Origin: Magnolia sinica | Taxonomy: Eukaryota > Streptophyta > Magnoliopsida > Magnoliales > Magnoliaceae | Length of the DNA stretch: 64,000 nucleotides | Reading direction: 5' to 3' | NCBI RefSeq assembly: GCF_029962835.1 | Contig: NC_080587.1 | Span: 59,177,528-59,241,527 of the forward strand | Part shown: in pieces, positions 33,832 to 44,380 of the stretch | Layout: each line of letters begins with the position of its first letter | Numbering within the stretch: the first letter of the stretch is position 1 | Made by a program: the position numbers and the translations under genes | The notes under the pieces: generated by a model | What the model was told of the DNA's origin: nothing | The model's database searches: none | Seen by the model: only the letters and a program-made list of their open reading frames with translations

Positions 33832-34440
33832 TCGTCAGAAGAGATTGTTCCGGGTATTTGGAAACGGTTAAGAAATTCAATGACAGTCCACATCAATGCA
33901 TAAAAGTCTTGATTTTAATTGTTATAACGTGACAGCCAAAGAATTTTGAGTCATTCAATGGTGATATTCAAGATCAGTGACTTGACAAGTGAATAATGTG
34001 TGGTGTACTAATGCTCCGAAACCTGAGGCATAAGCTACCCAGCGTGTATCATAAGCTACCAGTTTTAAAATTTTTAGTCAAGGTTACACTGGATTGCATC
34101 AAATATTATTAAAATTCATGATATTTTGTACAAATTAAATAATAAAATTTTATAACATCTTGTGCAACCAAACACAATATAAAATAACAGGGAAAATCAG
34201 ATAAATTGACTATAAAAATAAAGAAAATTGTTGAAAAGATAAATTAAATTTTATTTAAAATAGGAAAATATAATAAATTATTGAAAAAATAAATTAATTT
34301 TATTTTAATGAAAAATAACTTGTAGTATAAATTATGTAGCAGGTACCAAAAACTATATAGCATGTAGCATACGTAAATTCATGTGCGACTACTGCTCTTT
34401 TCATGAGCTACATGGCATTTGGTCCGGCTCCACAGCGGGT
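33832..34440. other. AT-rich intergenic stretch with a local duplication
   Basis: Very AT-rich from 34060 to 34330. Two adjacent copies of a roughly 43-bp block (about 34222-34264 and 34265-34308; GAAAATTGTTGAAAAGATAA-like) form a tandem duplication. Words TAAGCTACC near 34030 and TAGCATGTAGCATACG near 34355 may mark ends of a small non-autonomous element. No gene is seen. Confidence 0.4.
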
Positions 34441-34452
34441 AGATAGACTATG

Positions 34453-34790
34453 TCTCAACATTTATTTTATTTTATTATTAATTATTTTTTTTAAACAAGT
34501 ATTTCATTCATCAAGAGAGGTTTACAGGAGGGCATTCGGACCCCGACAGGACAAAAAGGATCTGAGGGGGTCTATCGTAAAGGAAACAAAAGAAAACTAG
34601 AGCTAGGCCGGGCCAAGATACGAAGAACACGTCCATGGCTCAGACTAAACTGAATGAAAACCATCTGCAACAAGGGCGGGATCCTCCCTAATGGCACCCA
34701 GCTCGACTCTGTCAAGAAAAAGATGGCCCCTGACGTCCCGGGGAAGAAGGGAGGGCTGATCATGGGATCAAGTTCGATGTGGTGGGCTGT
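34453..34790 (-). mobile_element. L1 3' end fragment, reverse orientation
   Basis: The A-rich tail lies at 34453-34494 as T-rich + strand sequence. Next to it TTTCATTCATCAAGAGAGG matches the 3' end layout of the L1 at 48482 (TTCATTCATTGTTAGAG). The - strand encodes a GRIPPLLQMVFIQFSLSHGRV-like stretch resembling the L1 ORF2 C-terminus. No target duplication is identified. Confidence 0.55.
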
Positions 34791-34894
34791 GTTAGAGAAA
34801 AAAAAAAAAAAAAAACTATACGGCTTTAAGACTAAGATGCGTGGAATATGTTACATGGCACATTACTATTTAAAGCAGCCCTCAGCATGCTAAT

Positions 34895-35345
34895 GGTATG
34901 GATTATCCAACCATTGGGCCCACCTATCACAATTGAATAAGACCCGTGGCAGAGGTGGATTCATCCACAGAGTAGGACTCGTGGTGGAGGTGGACAGTAG
35001 CTGTACCGTTCATCACACACAGTCTCCAAAATCAGGATTCAGATTTTGTAGTAACCCCTCGAGTACTGACCTTGTTGCTGGAAAATCTGTGGGCCCACCG
35101 TGATATATGTGTTTTATCCATGTTGTCCATTCAGTTTTACAGCTCATTTTTGGGCATGAGCTGTAAAACTGAGCCCAAAAATGAAACAGATCCAAGTCTG
35201 AGGTGGACCACACCACATGAAACAGTGGTGATTGAGCGCTCACCATTAAAGAGAAAATTCTTGGGGCCACAAAAATTCAGGATCAAGCCTATATTTGTGT
35301 TTTCCCTTCATCAGTGGTGATCATGGGCCCATGAAATTCCAAAAG
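34895..35345. mobile_element. MITE-like repeat of the GTCCATCC family
   Basis: Contains the word order GTGGGCCCACCGTGATATAT, TGTTTTATCC, GTCCATTCAG, GGTGGACCACACCAC, ATTGAGCGCTCACCATTAA, GGGGCCACAAAAATTCAGG and TTTGTGTTTTCCCT. From memory this matches a dispersed non-autonomous repeat common in magnoliid genomes; I cannot verify the name or the ends. A perfect 16-bp hairpin lies at 35132-35171. Confidence 0.55.
35132..35171. repeat. Perfect 16-bp inverted repeat
   Basis: Arms CAGTTTTACAGCTCAT (35132-35147) and ATGAGCTGTAAAACTG (35156-35171) are exact complements around the loop TTTTGGGC. It lies within the MITE-like repeat. Confidence 0.9.
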
Positions 35346-35668
35346 AGAGCCCTGATCTTGACTTAAATACAGAAAGAGAAATACTTCAATACTCAGGCAG
35401 AGCTGGATGAAACACAAGCAGATAAAAATTATTGAGAATTTGCACACGCATCATGCAAGTAATTCAAACTAAACCATTTGAACTATTTTTACCTGTTTGG
35501 ATGTATCATGAATACAAAATTACTTTTATACCATTATATAATTATTAGATTGGTGAACATTTATTAGACAGTTTATAATGAAAACATCCAATAATCTGAT
35601 TTCATAAAACAAGGGTCCACGAATAAAAGTTAGGAGCCTGAAAAATCTGAGTTTTAGATTTAAATTTA
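35346..35668. other. AT-rich intergenic stretch
   Basis: No gene or recognised repeat. Short ORFs on both strands lack homology that I recognise. Confidence 0.4.
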
Positions 35669-35877
35669 GGTCCGGTTGGATACTACTAAATAAGTTACTT
35701 TTTCTACTTACACCAGTGGATAAGTAACTTATTTGAGATAAGTAAGTTTGATTTAAGATCAATTATAAGTAATTTTCTTAAAGATACTTGATCACTTCAC
35801 CATATTAAGTAGAAACCAAGATAAGCTATTTACAACATAAGCAGCTTATCTTAAATAACTTGCTATCCAAAAACCCC
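35669..35877. mobile_element. Small MITE-like element
   Basis: The ends GGTCCGGTTGGATA (35669-35682) and TATCCAAAAACCCC (35864-35877) form imperfect terminal inverted repeats. The interior has TAAGTAACTTAT-like and ATAAGC...GCTTAT inverted words. Length (209 bp) and ends suggest a hAT-type MITE, but no convincing 8-bp target duplication is seen. Confidence 0.45.
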
Positions 35878-36099
35878 ATTAGAGTTAATATATGCCCTGT
35901 GTACCATTTCAGGCGCCTGAGTATAGTTGAATTCCCTGTACAAAGGGGCTATGCTTTTGGTAATCCGGATGGCTGGTCCTTTGCGCTTCAGAATGGAGGG
36001 TCATGCCCAACTCCTGCGAGTGCACTTTTATGGTGTTGGACCACTTACACGTAAGGACCAGTCACACTTTTCCACATTCAATGGTGCATATTCAAGGAA

Positions 36100-36235
36100 T
36101 ATGGACCCACCAGATGAGTGGGTCAGGCGCATTAAGTACAATGTCATCCACTATAGAGGATAATAACATCACGGGTTCGACCACCCATGTGAGGTGTGTG
36201 TGTAATGTAAAAAAATAAAAATAAAATAAAAAAAA
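36100..36235 (+). mobile_element. Possible SINE
   Basis: GGTTCGACCAC at 36175 resembles a Pol III box B, and GATGAGTGGGTCAGG near 36113 is a weak box A candidate about 50 bases upstream. An A-rich tail of AAAATAAAATAAAA type follows at 36210-36234. Length and order fit a tRNA-derived SINE; the box A match is poor. Confidence 0.35.
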
Positions 36236-36876
36236 CATCAAGGGTCTCACACTAGATCTGCGTGTTAAAAGGTGCAAATTGGAATTTGTAATTGGGAAAA
36301 GCATGGTAATTCAGTACACCTCATTATCACCATAACATAAGAAATATTAAATTTAGTATCTAATTAGATTTCACTTATGACAGACGCCTCTTTAAGTGTA
36401 AGATTTGTTTTAAGACATCTCTCTCGATCTTCCCCGCCCTTGAGAAATTTTATCCTTTCAAAATCTTAGTTGGCCAAATATTAAGAACCTATGGTGTTAG
36501 TTTTTCATCATCATGTTGTGAAGAATCAACATTTTTATTAGATTATCATTTATCTTTGTATATATTTCGATAGTGTGAAGAAGACGATTATAATTATGCA
36601 TACTAAGTAATTTTGTTGCTGAGGTATTTAACCTACTTTTCCACTTTCAAAAAGTACTCCGATGGTCAGTGAAAAGCAAAAAGGTTTGGCCCATCCTAAT
36701 ATCTCCTGTCTCTCGAACTACAAAGATGAGCGGTTCTAATCTGGTACATGATTGTCAAGTTTCCACGTGTACATTCAAATAGGGCAATGGTGAAAATATT
36801 CGACCAAACAAGGAATACCATTTAACCAGAAACTGATACATTTGACAATACCATGAGAAACGAAGCATTTTGTATC
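36236..36876. promoter_or_regulatory. Upstream region of the lectin receptor kinase exon
   Basis: No gene is seen between the putative SINE and the start codon. It contains TTGACAA just before the start and several AT-rich stretches. I cannot fix a TATA box or transcription start from sequence alone. Confidence 0.35.
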
Positions 36877-38137
36877 ATGGCTTTTCTTCTCCGCTTTTCG
36901 CATCCATTACTCATTTCCTTCTTTCTCTTCCCATTTTGCACACCAATCGACACCATAATTCCAACTCAAACCATCGATGATGGTGAAACCCTAGTTTCTG
37001 CTGGCGAGAAGTTCGTATTAGGGTTCTTTAGCCCTGGCAATTCAAGGAACCGTTATGTTGGGATATGGTACAACCACATCAGGGAGCGAACGGTTGTGTG
37101 GGTCGCCAACAGAGAAAACCCGCTTACGAATTCCTCCGGTGTACTTACAATCGTCAACGGCAATATAGTACTCTTGGATGCAAGTCGTCGCACCCTGTGG
37201 TCTGCAATTAATGGTACGGATGCCACAAATTATTCAACTGCCAGGCTACGGGATTCAGGTAATTTAGTGTTAAGTGATAATGAAGGGAGGATATTGTGGG
37301 AGAGCTTTGATCATCCAACGGACACTGTGTTACCAGGCATGAAAGTTGGTGTGGACAGGAGAATCGGCATAGACCGGTACGTAACATCATGGAAGTCCCC
37401 CAATGATCCGGCACATGGGGAATTCTCATTCCGGCTTGATTCACGAGGCTTGCCCCAGTTCATTCTATGGAAGGGATCGGAACGGGTTTGGCGAAGCGGG
37501 CCATGGAACGGGCAGCGGTTCAGTGGCGTGCCGGAGATGAATCTAAATTTCATATTCAATTTCCGTTACGTTGCCAACGAATACGAGACTTACTACACGT
37601 TTGATCTCTACAATGCGTCGGTTATCTCAAGGTTGGTGTTGAATGGATCTGGTGAACTCCAACGACTGACATGGTTAGATGGGAACCATCGATGGAATCT
37701 GTTCTGGGCCGTCCCTGTGGAACGCTGCAGTCAATATGCTCAATGTGGCACGTATGCTGGCTGCAAACCGAATCAGGCGCCGTCGTGTGAATGTTTGCAC
37801 GGGTTCGAGCCCAGGTCACCTCAGGACTGGTATTTGAGAGATGGGTCGGATGGGTGTGTGAGGAGAAGACCATTGGAGTGTGAGAAGGGAGATGGGTTCT
37901 TCAAGTTGGCACATGCGAAGTTACCTGATACTCTTCACGCTCGAGTTGACACACGTGCTAGCCTGAAGGAGTGTGAAGATGAATGTTTGAAGAATTGTTC
38001 CTGCACGGCTTATTCTAGTGCTGATATTAATGGAGGTGGGAGTGGGTGTATGATGTGGGGTGGAGATTTAATTGATCTTGCGGTGTATTCTGATGGAGGG
38101 CAGGATATCTACGTACGTGTGGCTGCTTCTGAGCTAG
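36877..38137 (+). CDS. G-type lectin S-receptor-like Ser/Thr kinase, exon 1 (ectodomain)
   Basis: This encodes the extracellular half of a plant S-domain receptor kinase, a plasma-membrane protein of the family that includes SRK and immune lectin receptors. An in-frame ATG lies at 36853, but the ATG at 36877 has better context (ATGGC) and starts a cleaner signal peptide (MAFLLRFSHPLLISFFLFPF). Residues below count from 36877. The B-lectin domain is at about 27-150 (FVLGFFSPGNSRNRYVGIWY, VVWVANRENPL, SGNLVLSD, LWESFDHPTDTVLPGM). The S-locus glycoprotein domain is at about 190-300 (WRSGPWNGQRFSGVPEM). An EGF-like region follows with C-x5-C-x5-C spacing (CSQYAQCGTYAGC, then CECLHGFEP). The PAN domain is at about 325-415 (CEDECLKNCSCTAYS, GGGSGCMMWGGDLIDL). 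The exon ends EL plus one base at the donor CTAG|GTAAGT, the family's usual exon 1 boundary just before the membrane segment. No transmembrane or kinase exon follows in the window. Confidence 0.9.
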
Positions 38138-38468
38138 GTAAGTGATTTTCTTTGCTACGCTACTGCAGGATCTTTCTCTATTAATGTTAGGCGAACCATA
38201 CATATAAACTCGGTGATTTGACTCAAAACTCGGTCGAGTTGAGACAACTCATTCCAGATCTCGGTGACTGGACTAGAAAAGATTTCAGGATGACTAAGGA
38301 GGAAACCCGCTCTAGTGTGTAACTTGGTTCTCAATTGTCAAGACTCATCGAGTCATCAGGTCGACTCATCCAAAACCATCAGACACATTGTGACAAAAGC
38401 TACACTCACATTTATTTATTTCACCTAATCGGCGAGATAGTACAATAACTAATGAAATTTAGAACATT

Positions 38469-38506
<38 letters not shown>

Positions 38507-38605
38507 CACATTTATTTATTTCACCTAATCGACGAGATAGACTCACATTTATTTATTTCACCTAATCGACGAGCTAGTACAATAACTAATGAAATTTAGA
38601 ACATT

Positions 38606-38640
<35 letters not shown>

Positions 38641-38868
38641 TTTGAAACCCATTTCAAAGCAATTGCAATTTTCAATCTACAACATAGGAAATGAAAAAGT
38701 GATTGCAACCCTTGTAGTAAAGTAAGTGCGGCTAGACCTAACTAATTGCTTTAATTAACATGTTATCAAACTGAAATATGGCAATTCAATTCAATGAAGA
38801 ATCCAAACACAACCTTAATGGAATGGGTTGGAGTGGACCTCATGCCTGAATTTTGTTTCGCTAGCTAC
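38138..38868 (+). other. Start of presumed intron 1, with GA-repeat duplication
   Basis: Begins with the consensus donor GTAAGTG. An in-frame stop at 38143-38145 means read-through without splicing would add only two codons. The stretch 38200-38400 has repeated CTCGGTNGAGT words. At 38404-38638 a block TCACATTTATTTATTTCACC...CATTGTCAG plus a GA run occurs twice, with a third partial copy between (GA runs at 38471-38503 and 38609-38638). Copia-2 follows at 38869. Confidence 0.6.
38404..38638. repeat. Tandem duplication with (GA)n microsatellites
   Basis: Two near-identical copies of about 100 bp (38404-38503 and 38541-38638), each ending in a GA dinucleotide run, are separated by a third copy of only the first 37 bases. 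The pattern fits slippage or unequal exchange at the GA runs. Confidence 0.85.
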
Positions 38869-39217
38869 TGTTGGGATTTGTGCTGCGGAATCACACATAT
38901 TTGGATCCGATTCAAACAAGCTTGAATCTCACCCATGCTACACCCTTTGATAATCCTAGAACCCTTTTAGAAAATCTTGGAATACATTTAAGAAGCCTTA
39001 TAATACTTTAGAAATGCCTTAGGGACTCCTATTTATAGATGGGGAAACTCCACTTACGCACCTCCCTGGAAACCACCTAAAATTTACACAGTCCGCGCAC
39101 AAATCGTGCATCATCTGTGTAACCTTCAACTAGTCGAAGGGACCTTCGACTAGTCGAAGCAGTCCCTCAATTGCTCAAGCACCTTAGACCAGATTTAAAA
39201 TATTTGTTTTAACAACA
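38869..39217 (-). repeat. Copia-2 3' LTR
   Basis: Ends TGTTGGGATT...TAACAACA. TATA-type word CTATAAATAGG on the - strand at 39028-39038. Two 16-bp palindromes lie upstream of it (39124-39139 and 39144-39159). Confidence 0.92.
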
Positions 39218-40550
39218 ATCTCCACCATGTCTTCAATCTTTAACCGTGTACCTTCTTGACCTCTTTTCTTATCTCTATATTGCATCATATCTTCAATCAA
39301 TGCTTCTCGTGCACAATCCATCCTTCTTTTACACTATTGTCAAGCCCAGAGAAGTTGCACAGAACTTAAACTTCTTCATAAGAACAACCTTGGTGAGCAT
39401 GTCTGATGGATTCATGCTAGTGTGAATCTTCTCCAGTGTTACGCCTCATTCCTCAAGCACCTATCAGATAAAATGATGACGAACATCAATGTGTTTAGTA
39501 CATGAGTGATAAACAGATTTTTTTAGCCAAATTGATAGCACTCTCGCTATCACAGTTAACCGGCACGACCTCCTGCTGAAGTCTCAATTGATTTATCATG
39601 CCTCTTAACCAAACACATTCCTTAAACACTTTCGTCAATGTCATGTATTCCGCTTAGGTCGTGAAAAGAGCTACCATGGACCGAAGCTTTGACATCCAAC
39701 TAATTGCTCCACCCACTAGTACAAACGAGTATCCTGAAGTATACTTTATGGAATCCACACTACCTACATAGTCTGATGCACATACCCTACCAACTTTGTC
39801 CTTATTTTCTCAAAAGTTAAGACGTAGTCTTTTATACCTCGAATGTATTGAATTAACCATTTCACTGCTTTCTAATGTTGCTTGTCGGGGTTTGACATGT
39901 ATCTACTCACAACACCAACTGCCTGTGAAATATCTAATCTCGTTCAGACCATAATATATATTAAACTGTCAATCGCATTCGAATAAGGCAAATGAGACAT
40001 AACCTACTTTTCCTTATTTGATTTAAGACATTGTTCTAAGGAAAGGTTGAAGTGAGTTGTGTGGGGAATGCTCACTGGCTTTGCTTAGTCTATCCCATAC
40101 TTAATCAATACCTTTTCAAGATATTTTGCCTGTGATAACCGAAGTCTGCTCCTCTTTCTGTCTCTATGAATATCTATACCGAGAACCCTTTTTGCAACCC
40201 CCGGATCTTTCATCTCGAATGTCCCTAATAACTAAGTCTTTAGTACGTTGATTTCAACCATATAATAACTAGCGATCAACATATCATCAACATACAATAC
40301 TAGGATGATGAATTTTTCATCACTCAGTTTCTTGTAATAGACATAATGATCGTATTCACTCCGAGTAAATTTCTAACTCACCATGAAAGAATCAAATTTT
40401 TTATTCCATTGATTAAACAACTGTTTCAGGCCGTACAATGACCTCATTAACCTACAAACTTTTTTCTCTGCCCCTTTAACTTCGTAGCCCTCTGATTGCT
40501 TCATGTAGATCTGCTCTTCCAATCCCCGTGCAGGAATGCAGTCTTGACAT
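39218..40550 (-). mobile_element. Copia-2 RT (part) and RNase H region
   Basis: Reverse-strand homology to Copia-1 at about 30870-32040: the RNase H end near 39340-39600 (matching NCDSESAF and the block before the 3' LTR), the RT thumb, the YVDDML-like active-site region near 40270-40300, and the DVKTAFLHG motif broken at 40550 by Athila-3. Fossil. Confidence 0.8.
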
Positions 40551-42674
40551 TATTCACAACCTCAAGTGTAGGGTCGCGATGTAGTAATAATCTCGGTAAG
40601 ACCGAGGTCGAATCCACAGGGACTGAACCTTGTACGTATTCTTAAAGTAACTAGAACTAGAAATAGAAAAAGGTGTAATCTAAATCAAGAAAATTTAAGA
40701 GAATAATGGTGACTTACTTTAACTAAAACTTATAAAATTCAAAGGTGAAAAACTAGGGTTTCCAGGAATCCACTTGTAAAGATCAGGGAGATCTATGCTT
40801 AATTCAAGAACACAACTGGAATCAGAGTCCCATCTTCATCCAATTAGAAGATATTTCATTAAAACTCAAATATGAACTTCTTTTGATCAAGTTTTCAATA
40901 AATGATAGGTATGAGAACTAAAATTGATTTCATCGCAAAACCATGCCCATGAGACAAAGCAAACAACAGAATGTACCAATCCATGACCAATCTGGGAGAA
41001 TTATGAATGTTAGGAAGGATTCCATCATCCAACCATGCCCAGGGGACAATGGTGAACAACAGAGTTCCTAAGTTTGCAACCTCGATACATGCACAGAATA
41101 TACTCAAAGCTATCGCAGATCTATTGTAATTTAAGTCACAACAAACCATTAAAAACTATGAATATTCCTCATAATCAAACCAAAATCAAACATAGTTCAA
41201 CTGAATCAAAAGCATAGAAACACCCCATCACGCTACGAGCTTAACCTCTTAGCCCTAGCTAAGAGTTTTAGCTCATCATAGACATGATGATCTAAAATCT
41301 CTTAACAAACATCAATGGAAGAAAAAACTAAAGAAGAAAGGGAAGAAGAACTCCTGGCCGTCTCCACGCTCTCTCCCTCTCTCTCTTTCCTCCTTATGTC
41401 TCCACGTCAGATCCCCACATCCCTGGATGGACGCCTCTACACGTTCTCCACTCCATCCTTTTATAACAATAGGTAGGGCAGTGACTGTGGCGGTGGTATG
41501 CGTAAGCTTACGCAGTGACGAAATTGGAAACATCCTGCGTAGCAAGACAAACGCAAACCGAGTTGCGTTTGATCAAGTTTTCGAGGAAGAACCCAACCAT
41601 CCTATCGTGGTCCCCTTCTTGAGATTTTGGATGGTCTGGATTTTGCATCCAACAGTGACCCACAAAGAGCCGGACATCCGGACGTACATCCGTGCATAAC
41701 ACATGCAATAGGCCGGTTTTGCGTAAGCGGTGGGGCCCAAATCCCTTGTCCTTTGAGAAATCCACACTGTCTATTGAATTCTCCTCGAAAAACTAGTCAG
41801 GAATGGATACTTTTGCTCGAGTTTGGTGCCAGCCAAGGGATCAAATTTTCCTGTCGAACATCCTGCGTTTGATGGTAATCTTCATGTGTGCACGTGCATG
41901 GGAGTAAAAGGACACCATGACTATGGTTAGCCCCACCATCCGGACACTTTAGATGGTTCAGATTATCGAGATGATGGACGGTGGTGGGCCCCACGCGTCA
42001 CAGCGGATGGACATCCGTCTCCTACATAAAGAAGACACTGGGAGTCGGGTCAACCCATGCTGACCAACTCCTAAGGTTCGGTGCACGATTGGTGTGTGCG
42101 TGCTATGCACACACACACTTTGAAGTGTCCACACGCACTTGGAAGTGGGGTCCACCGTGATGTTTTCTAGGAAATCCATTCTGTCCATCCTCTTTCTCAT
42201 CTAATTTAAGAGGTTGAGACCAAAATTAAAGCATATCCATATATCAGGTGGGCCCTAAATCGGTGATTTATTGGCTGATCTATCCATTGGACCACTTCCA
42301 CAAAGATCTGAAGGCTGAAATTTTACACATACGGTTATTTTATGATCCTCAGGCCATGTATAAAGTTTTGTGCCAAACAGATGGTGGGAACCCTATGATC
42401 TTACCTTCAAGACGATTTTCAGGCTTCTTTATCTTCAATCACTTGATTTTCTTGAATCTTTGGCGTGTGAATTCTTTAATCTCGGTCTCCTAAGATCCAT
42501 CCCTTGCCTTGGTGATTCTTGAGTATCAAATCCATGCTTTTAGTACTCTTTTTAGTCTAAGCTCCTAAATTCACCTTGCAACACAAACATGATTAAAATA
42601 AAGCGTTAAGCATTATCATGTTCATAAAATCAGGTAATAACTGGGGTCTAATATGCAATATTTGACCCTTCACA
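40551..42674 (-). repeat. Athila-3 3' LTR
   Basis: Subfamily B LTR (GTAGTAATAATCTCGG and GGACTGAACCTTGTACG words), as in the solo LTR at 56999-59108. Carries the conserved hairpin (41245-41266), the duplicated CCATGCCCA block (about 40930-41060), a CT-rich tract near 41370, and a TATA-like TTATAAAAGG on the - strand near 41457-41466. Confidence 0.88.
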
Positions 42675-43839
42675 CAATCTCCAACCAGCATTTTGCTAGT
42701 CCAAAGAAAAGTACGCGAAAAATATTTCGAGAACCACAAGACGGTTTTTATAAGCTCGAGTGATTTTTGAAAAACAATCCAGATGCCAGAATTCTAAGTT
42801 GCATTAATGTTAAGCATTACCTTTTCCCAAACTCAAGCGCATGGTAAACTTCGTGGCCAAATTTAAAGTATTAATCCATCAATTAGAACAATTCTAAATA
42901 TTGAGTTCCATGGGTGTATAGTGTAATATCAATTTATCACAATTGAAGTTCCAATTCTTAATTTTCATGATAACATTGATAAAAATGAGCATTCTGGATT
43001 ACCAAACCTAAACCGAAACTTGCCTTATAGTCAGCCTTTTTATTCTTCCAGCTTTTGATTTTTTCCTTCGATGGCTTCATGCTGTGTCAACCTTTTAAAA
43101 AATCTTTAACAGGTAGCCGTTTTCGACGATAACTATTTTTATTTTTTACTCATGAACATGATGGACAAATTCCCCAGGTTGGTTCCTTCCATGCTTAGTG
43201 ATTACCAAGTTAACAATTCAAGATCGAACAGAAACCTTAATGTGTAAGCTAGATGTGACATGTGAAATCATGACTCTATCATTGTTTAAAACTTCTAATC
43301 ATGGATTAATAATTCGAACTTAACTGTGAAATCTAATAGGTAACTGAATCGAAGAGTCATAAATCACCAACATTAAGTATCGTATACTTCTAAATCAATG
43401 ATGGCCTTCAAAATCACTCGAATTCACAAAATTTTCAGAAAATTTTAAAAAAGTTTCACAATTTTTACTCAAGACTGAGAAAACACCAATTAGGTAACTT
43501 AATCTCTCATCCCCAACTAAAAATTTTCATTGTCCTCAATGTAATAGATATAAGCATGCAATACACATGAGACAACGAAAGTAAAGGAGAAGTGATGGAA
43601 AGGTAGTATCTGACGAGGAAACTATATGGCTTTTCCAAAGAGATCTCAGCGTGAAGTAGTTAAGCACAAAAGTTAAACCAACAAAAGCAAACTATCCTAG
43701 AGCAAATGGAAAGAAAACTATCCTAACAGTATAAAGCCGACTATCCTAAAACGGAAGATAATAAACTAATTCTAAACTAGAAAAGGAGAGAAAAAACAAC
43801 TTAGTCATGCCGCAAGGTTCCTCCTCCGGCCAATATCTT
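42675..43839 (-). other. Athila-3 3' untranslated region
   Basis: Similar in layout to the corresponding parts of Athila-1 and Athila-2 (conserved blocks near 42690-43020 and 43190-43560), but the paired hairpins are replaced by unrelated sequence near 43100-43170. The TTGGAGATTG-type tract beside 42675 is the probable polypurine tract. Confidence 0.65.
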
Positions 43840-44380
43840 GATAAATTTCTCAGTAGGCTTCTCAACAAGATCATCCAAAAGCCCTTTTTGAAATAGACTT
43901 GCATGCCTTGGAACATGAATTTCTAGAGAAATTTAAGGACCTCATAAAAAAAATTGTCTTTGAATCATTTGAGATATCCAAAGGATATATGATTCACATG
44001 TTACAAAAAAAGTTTCAATATTAGTACTCCATGGTGAATCAGATACTACAAGTACATAAAATTCAGAAAATTTCTCAGCAGATGATGTGTCTCAAAACAT
44101 TCTGAAGTTTCAAACTTTAGTTCAATTTCTAGCTCCTTCTCTTTTAATGATAAACATTTAGGATCTGGGGAAGGAGGGGCTTCAGAATAAGGGTTTTCTT
44201 GGTCAGTGACAACTACCGAGGTGTTGTCTTACGAGGCATCCACTATTTATTTTATCATGGGATCATTTGAATTTGTAAAGTGTTCTAAGCAATCTTCCAA
44301 AGAGTTGGAAAATTCAACTAAGAGTGACTCATTTTTCACATTGAAGTGTGTGATGATCTGCCGAAGGATTCCTTCATCTC
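43840..44380 (-). mobile_element. Athila-3 copy of the non-pol module
   Basis: Reverse-strand sequence aligns with Athila-1 2900-3465 along almost its full length, including LLVEFSNSLEDCLEHFTNSNDPMI against LISTEYFNSLDDCLAHFGDSNDPII, the ENPYSE...PPSP.PDPKC stretch, and the closing FQKGLLDDLVEK block. This shows the module is a shared family feature. No known domain recognised. Confidence 0.72.
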
